Source: UBA685 sp049890115 (GTDB lineage: Bacteria; Pseudomonadota; Alphaproteobacteria; Puniceispirillales; Puniceispirillaceae). Taken from it: a DNA stretch of 64,000 bases. The DNA lies in contig JBMHCC010000026.1 in NCBI GenBank assembly GCA_049890115.1, forward strand, positions 1-64,000. Reading direction: 5' to 3'. The notes under the pieces are model-generated. The model searched no databases. It saw only the letters and a list, made by a program, of their open reading frames with translations, and was not told where the DNA came from. Each line of letters opens with the position of its first letter. The stretch's first letter is position 1. The position numbers and the translations under genes are program-made. Of this stretch, positions 59,759 through 64,000 are shown in pieces.

Positions 59759-61393
59759 CTAGAAGCGTTTTTTCCTGCCAGCAGGCTGTAGTCTTTTGAA
59801 TAAAAAAGCAGGAATCGCCCCACAAAGATAAGCAGCAAGAAAATAGCTGCCAAGACCAGCTATCACCAGTATTGTCATGATGATAGCTGTCCCCATCATC
59901 ATCGTTGTCAAGAACGGCATAAGATCAGATGTAACCATCAGATGACCTGCAAAAAGAATAGCTCCCATAACAAGACTTGCAAACCCAATTGGCAGAAATG
60001 GCGCAAAGGCATCTTGTTTTAGCCGTCCTTCTGATAAAAGCATCACTGTCATAATCGCAACTGCCACCCATGAGGCAGCAGATGTGGCCAATGCCAAACC
60101 AACATGACCCAAAATTGGCATTAAGGTAAGAGAGCCAACCAAATTAACGCCAACTGACAGAAATGAGACTTTCAATACAATAGCGCCACGATTAGATGCA
60201 AAGAAAGCTGGCTGCAACACCTTGTTAAACACAAAAGCTGGTAGTCCCACCCCATAGGCTGCCAGGGCTGAGGCAGTCATTGCCACATCACCGCTGCCAA
60301 AAGCACCATAGCCAAAAAGCCCGCCAATAATCGGATCACAAATCACGATCACTGCCACACAGGCTGGTAGTGCAAAAAAGGCTGCAATATGAAGCGAATG
60401 GGCGATGCGCTCAGCGACATCTGCTTTATTATCTTCTGATTCTAATTTTGATAATTGCGGTAATAAAGCTGTCCCAAGGGCGATACCAATAATGCCAAGC
60501 GGTAATTGGACAATGCGGTCAGCATAATAAAGCCATGATATCGCACCAACAGACACCAAAGATGCCAAAATCATATCAATCAATAAATTGAGCTGCAGAC
60601 CGCCTGCCCCTAATGCTGCTGGAACAAAGGCACGCCAGACACGCTTGCCTGATTGTGACAAGCGAGGCTTCTGCCATTTAATAGAAGCGTCAATCCTGCC
60701 AAGCATCCGCTGCATTAATGCCATCTGGCACACACCTGCACCTAGCACAGCTATCGCAACTGGCATTGCTAGCAAAGCAAGATGTGATACCCCATCAGAA
60801 TAGGTGCCATTGAGCATCTGAAATAGGGGAATGCATAAGGTGCCACCAATGAGGCAAATATTTAAAATGACAGGCGCTGCTGCCCCACCAAAAAACCGAT
60901 CATGGGCATTGGTTACCGCTGCCCATAAAGCCACAAGAGAGATCATCGGCAAATAAGGCATCGCAATACGGGCCAATGTCACGGTTGCTTCAAACCGATC
61001 TGGTGTCTGCACAAAACCAGGTGCTAATAAGGCGATAATCGCTGGCATAAAAATTTCAGCTACGACCACAATCGCTGATAGCACCAATAATAAGATGATC
61101 TGAATTTCAGCTGCTAGAATCAAAGCAGCTGGCCGTCCTGTTTCTTGCCTTACTCTGGCAAAGACTGGCAGAAAGGCATTGGTCATCGCCCCTTCTGCTG
61201 TTAGCCTACGGAACAGATTTGGTAATTTGAAAGCAACCAGAAACGCATCTGCTGCTGGACCAGCGCCTAAGAAATGTGCCAGCGAAATATCACGCAAAAA
61301 ACCAAGCAAGCGTGACAGAGCTGTCAGCTTTCCTATTTCTCTGAAATGACCGTCAAAGGCATTTTCGTTGCGGATTTGGCGAGGCGTTTTCAT
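59759..61393 (-). CDS. murJ: Lipid II flippase MurJ
   Basis: Inner-membrane flippase of the MOP superfamily that moves lipid II to the periplasmic side for peptidoglycan synthesis. In 544 residues about 14 hydrophobic helices are visible; the N-terminal Ser-Arg-Leu-Leu-Gly-Phe-Leu-Arg-Asp motif contains the functionally important arginines. The start overlaps the glnD stop by four bases. glnD-murJ-trpS is a recurring alphaproteobacterial order. Confidence 0.95.
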   Translation of the reverse strand: MKTPRQIRNENAFDGHFREIGKLTALSRLLGFLRDISLAHFLGAGPAADAFLVAFKLPNLFRRLTAEGAMTNAFLPVFARVRQETGRPAALILAAEIQIILLLVLSAIVVVAEIFMPAIIALLAPGFVQTPDRFEATVTLARIAMPYLPMISLVALWAAVTNAHDRFFGGAAAPVILNICLIGGTLCIPLFQMLNGTYSDGVSHLALLAMPVAIAVLGAGVCQMALMQRMLGRIDASIKWQKPRLSQSGKRVWRAFVPAALGAGGLQLNLLIDMILASLVSVGAISWLYYADRIVQLPLGIIGIALGTALLPQLSKLESEDNKADVAERIAHSLHIAAFFALPACVAVIVICDPIIGGLFGYGAFGSGDVAMTASALAAYGVGLPAFVFNKVLQPAFFASNRGAIVLKVSFLSVGVNLVGSLTLMPILGHVGLALATSAASWVAVAIMTVMLLSEGRLKQDAFAPFLPIGFASLVMGAILFAGHLMVTSDLMPFLTTMMMGTAIIMTILVIAGLGSYFLAAYLCGAIPAFLFKRLQPAGRKKRF

Positions 61394-64000
61394 GTGTCAC
61401 CTAGCAAAGACATTAAATGATCTTTGATTTTTTCAGCTGTTTTTTCTGTTTTTATCTGCAAGCCGAAAATATCTTTGACATAAAACACATCAACTGCTTT
61501 TTCGCCATAAGTTGATACAGAGGCTGAATTAATTTGCAGGCCTAATTGCGCAATATGATAGGTGAGCTGATAGAGCAAGCCTGGCCTGTCACGGCCATTG
61601 ACCTCAATCACACTATGACTCTTAGAGCGTTTATTAGTCACAATCACGCGCGGTGGTACAGATAATGCACGAAGGCGTGCTGGCTGGCTATGCCATCTTT
61701 TTTCCAATGCCTCATGCAAATTAAATTGTCCCATTAATGCCTGTTCAATTCGCGCTGAAAGATTGCTAAGTGCTGTTGTATCATGTGCAGCTTGTCTGTC
61801 TTCTGTTTGCAAACGAAATTCATCTAAAATGGTGCCATCTTTGCGGGTGTTGATCCTAGCAGACACAATCGTCATATGAGATAATGCCACAGCCCCTGCA
61901 ATGCGCGAGAAAAGCCCAGGATGATCTTGCGCCATCACAGTCATTACCGTTGTGCGGCTGGTATCATCTGTTTCATAAGTGATCAGTAATGGCTTGCCAG
62001 ATGTGGCGAATTTCTCAGCCAGATCAGCTTGTTTGACATGAGTGTCGCTGTCAAAAGCTGTCCAATAAGAGGGATAAAAATAGCTAGCATGTTCTGCGAA
62101 TTTTGCCTCATCCCACCCTTTGATTTCTGCACATTTTTGTGCTGCTTCAAAAAGAGCCTGCTGGCTGGCAGCACGTGCAACCTCTGCAGGACCAGCACCA
62201 CCCATCAAAGCCTCAGAACGCCAATACAGGTCACGCATCAGGCTTGCCTTCCAACCATTCCAAATATCAGGGCCAACCGCCCTAATATCAGATACGGTTA
62301 GAATCAATAATAGCTTCAGCCGTTCTGGTGATTGTACCTGTTCAACAAAATCAGAGATGGTTTTCGGATCATTGAGATCATAGCGGAATGCCACCTTGCT
62401 CATTAAAAGATGCTGGCGGATAAGCCAGATTACGGTTTCTGTTTCTTCTTCTGTTAATCCCAATTCAGGGCACAAGCTAGCCGCAACTTCAGCGCCTAGA
62501 ACAGAATGATCACCGCCTCTGCCCTTGGCAATATCATGCAGCAAAATGGCAACATATAACGCTCGCCGTGAGCTGATTTTTGAAAATAGCTCACATGCCA
62601 AAGGTGCTTCTGTCTTGATTTGTGCTGTTTCAATCGCATTCATCATGCCAACGGCTTTGATGGTATGCTCATCGACGGTGTAGCTATGATACATATCAAA
62701 TTGCATCATCCCGACAATACGCCCGAAATCTGGCATATATTTGGACAAAAACCCGCTTTCATTCATCAGGCGCAACACCCGCTCACAGCTGCGGTGATGA
62801 CCTAGAATTTCTAAGAAAAGCTGGTGGAATTCAGCTTTCCATAAATCATGATGATGCAGCCTGTTCGTGCCTCTGGTTAGCCGTTTGAAGCTATCGGGAT
62901 GAATATCAAGATTATGTTTTTGGGCCATCCAGAAAATCTGCATTAGCTTGATAGGATCTTGATGAAAAAATAGCTCTGATGGCAGATGTAGACGACCATT
63001 TTTCAGCGTAAAAGGAGACACATTGGTCGAAAATCGTGCTACAGAATCCTGAAAGGCACGCGCCAATGAAAAATGACTTTTGGTATCAAATTCATCTTCA
63101 ATAGCAGCACAAAAAATCCGTGTTAGATTGCCAACATGGCGCACTGCCAGATAATAACGCTTCATAAAACGTTCAACATCACGCATACCGCCTCTGGCGA
63201 CAAACCCCATTTTTGGTGCGATATCTATCTGGGCATCAAAAGCAAGCCTGTCATCACCGCGCCCAGCACGTAAATGTAAAAAACAACGAACCGTCCATAA
63301 AAACCGCTGTGACGCTGCAAAGGATCGCGCTTCTGAGATGCGGATAACGCCACGTTCAAAAATTGTCATAATATCAGCACTGCGATAGGCAAATTTGGCA
63401 ATCCAGAAAAGCGTGTGTAAATCACGCAATCCGCCTTTACCTTCTTTGACCTGTGGTTCAACCACATAGCGTGTTGCGCCATGTTGTTTATGGCGCGCAT
63501 CACGTTCGTGCAATTTGCGCGATACAAAATCAAGCGGGTTTTGCCGGCTGATAAGCGTACCGATGGCATCTTCTAGCGCTGTTGCCAGAACAGGCGCACC
63601 ACAAATAAGCCGCACCTCAAGCAAGGATGTTAAAATCGTCAAATCATCTTTCGCAGCCAAGATATTCTGTCTGACTGAGCGTGTGGCATGGCCAACCTTC
63701 AGACCCAAATCCCATAATAAATATAACACAATTTCGATTTCAGCAGCCGCAGTTGCACTATCAGCACGCTCTTGCACAAATAACAGATCAATATCGGAAT
63801 AAGGCGCAAGCTCACCTCTGCCATAACCACCAACAGCCATCAAAGCCCATTGTGAGGCAAATAAATCAGTTTGTTTTTTCTTTTGTTTTTTCTGATAAAT
63901 GATAGCGGCGATATCTTCGACCACAATGGTGATCAGCTCATCCATGGCAAAAGCATGGGCACCAACATAAAGCGCGCCATCATGATGATTATGAAAACCT
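61390..64000 (-). CDS. glnD: [Protein-PII] uridylyltransferase / uridylyl-removing enzyme (5' end cut by window)
   Basis: Bifunctional nitrogen sensor that adds UMP to PII proteins when glutamine is low and removes it when glutamine is high. The frame is open to the window edge, so the first 50-80 residues are missing; a Met at 63945 is probably internal. Visible are the nucleotidyltransferase motif Gly-Gly-Tyr-Gly-Arg-Gly-Glu-Leu-Ala-Pro-Tyr-Ser-Asp-Ile-Asp, the HD domain (Leu-Leu-His-Asp-Ile-Ala-Lys-Gly-Arg-Gly-Gly-Asp-His), and two C-terminal ACT domains that bind glutamine. It overlaps murJ by four bases. Confidence 0.96.
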   Translation of the reverse strand, partial: GFHNHHDGALYVGAHAFAMDELITIVVEDIAAIIYQKKQKKKQTDLFASQWALMAVGGYGRGELAPYSDIDLLFVQERADSATAAAEIEIVLYLLWDLGLKVGHATRSVRQNILAAKDDLTILTSLLEVRLICGAPVLATALEDAIGTLISRQNPLDFVSRKLHERDARHKQHGATRYVVEPQVKEGKGGLRDLHTLFWIAKFAYRSADIMTIFERGVIRISEARSFAASQRFLWTVRCFLHLRAGRGDDRLAFDAQIDIAPKMGFVARGGMRDVERFMKRYYLAVRHVGNLTRIFCAAIEDEFDTKSHFSLARAFQDSVARFSTNVSPFTLKNGRLHLPSELFFHQDPIKLMQIFWMAQKHNLDIHPDSFKRLTRGTNRLHHHDLWKAEFHQLFLEILGHHRSCERVLRLMNESGFLSKYMPDFGRIVGMMQFDMYHSYTVDEHTIKAVGMMNAIETAQIKTEAPLACELFSKISSRRALYVAILLHDIAKGRGGDHSVLGAEVAASLCPELGLTEEETETVIWLIRQHLLMSKVAFRYDLNDPKTISDFVEQVQSPERLKLLLILTVSDIRAVGPDIWNGWKASLMRDLYWRSEALMGGAGPAEVARAASQQALFEAAQKCAEIKGWDEAKFAEHASYFYPSYWTAFDSDTHVKQADLAEKFATSGKPLLITYETDDTSRTTVMTVMAQDHPGLFSRIAGAVALSHMTIVSARINTRKDGTILDEFRLQTEDRQAAHDTTALSNLSARIEQALMGQFNLHEALEKRWHSQPARLRALSVPPRVIVTNKRSKSHSVIEVNGRDRPGLLYQLTYHIAQLGLQINSASVSTYGEKAVDVFYVKDIFGLQIKTEKTAEKIKDHLMSLLGDT

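Noticed and set aside
1..64000. tRNA, rRNA, CRISPR arrays, insertion sequences and prophage genes.
   Set aside because: None seen on reading the gaps on both strands; genes are tightly packed and the only repeated motif cluster is the array at 29391-29518.

Overview
The window comes from an alphaproteobacterium with a moderately AT-rich genome, probably marine. The evidence is the RegB/RegA pair, the mutM-rpsT-dnaA and ubiE-ubiB-coaBC-dut gene orders, the long glnD-to-pnp housekeeping block, clustered GANTC sites before dnaA, and a TRAP transporter beside a HpsN-like dehydrogenase. A SAR116-type bacterium would fit, but that is inference and no rRNA is present to test it. I see no tRNA, rRNA, insertion sequence, prophage or CRISPR array. 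Both ends cut genes: a TRAP solute-binding protein at the left and glnD at the right.

Positions 1-16.5 kb are the accessory part. They hold a TRAP transporter (binding protein plus fused membrane subunit) with a HisD/HpsN-family dehydrogenase and a zinc alcohol dehydrogenase, which looks like an uptake-and-oxidation cassette for a small hydroxylated compound such as dihydroxypropanesulfonate. A Rap1a-like secreted protein, a GMC oxidoreductase, an ATP-grasp ligase, several small exported or hypothetical proteins, three EamA transporters, a haloacid dehalogenase and metZ follow.

Positions 16.5-27 kb hold regA, regB, gyrB, recF, dnaN, dnaA, rpsT, an exported protein and mutM, all on the minus strand. 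This is the replication-initiation cluster joined to redox-responsive global regulation. Positions 27-34 kb, mostly on the plus strand, hold ubiE-ubiB (ubiquinone), an unusual coaBC, dut and a ThiF-type enzyme, then a hydroxyacid dehydrogenase and an SH3 protein. Positions 34-36.8 kb are fabA-fabB-fabI (unsaturated fatty acid synthesis).

Positions 36.8-64 kb are almost entirely minus strand. Read in transcription order they run glnD-murJ-trpS, nfuA, a glucosaminidase, tsaB-rimI, miaB-phoH-ybeY-corC-lnt-metK-trmB, rimP-nusA-ylxR-infB-rbfA-truB-rpsO, pnp. This is the usual alphaproteobacterial block for translation, RNA processing and nitrogen signalling, interrupted by a plus-strand polysaccharide deacetylase.

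The most notable feature is coaBC. It carries an N-terminal Cro-like helix-turn-helix and a 115-residue Asp-Pro-rich linker. Its start lies inside an array of nine TTCACA/TGTGAA half-sites that form perfect palindromes. Together these suggest a coenzyme A enzyme that binds DNA and controls its own gene. Other points are a possible small RNA or 40-residue peptide between rpsO and pnp, six GANTC sites around the dnaA start, and a RegB-like kinase with lysine in place of the usual glutamate after the phospho-accepting histidine.
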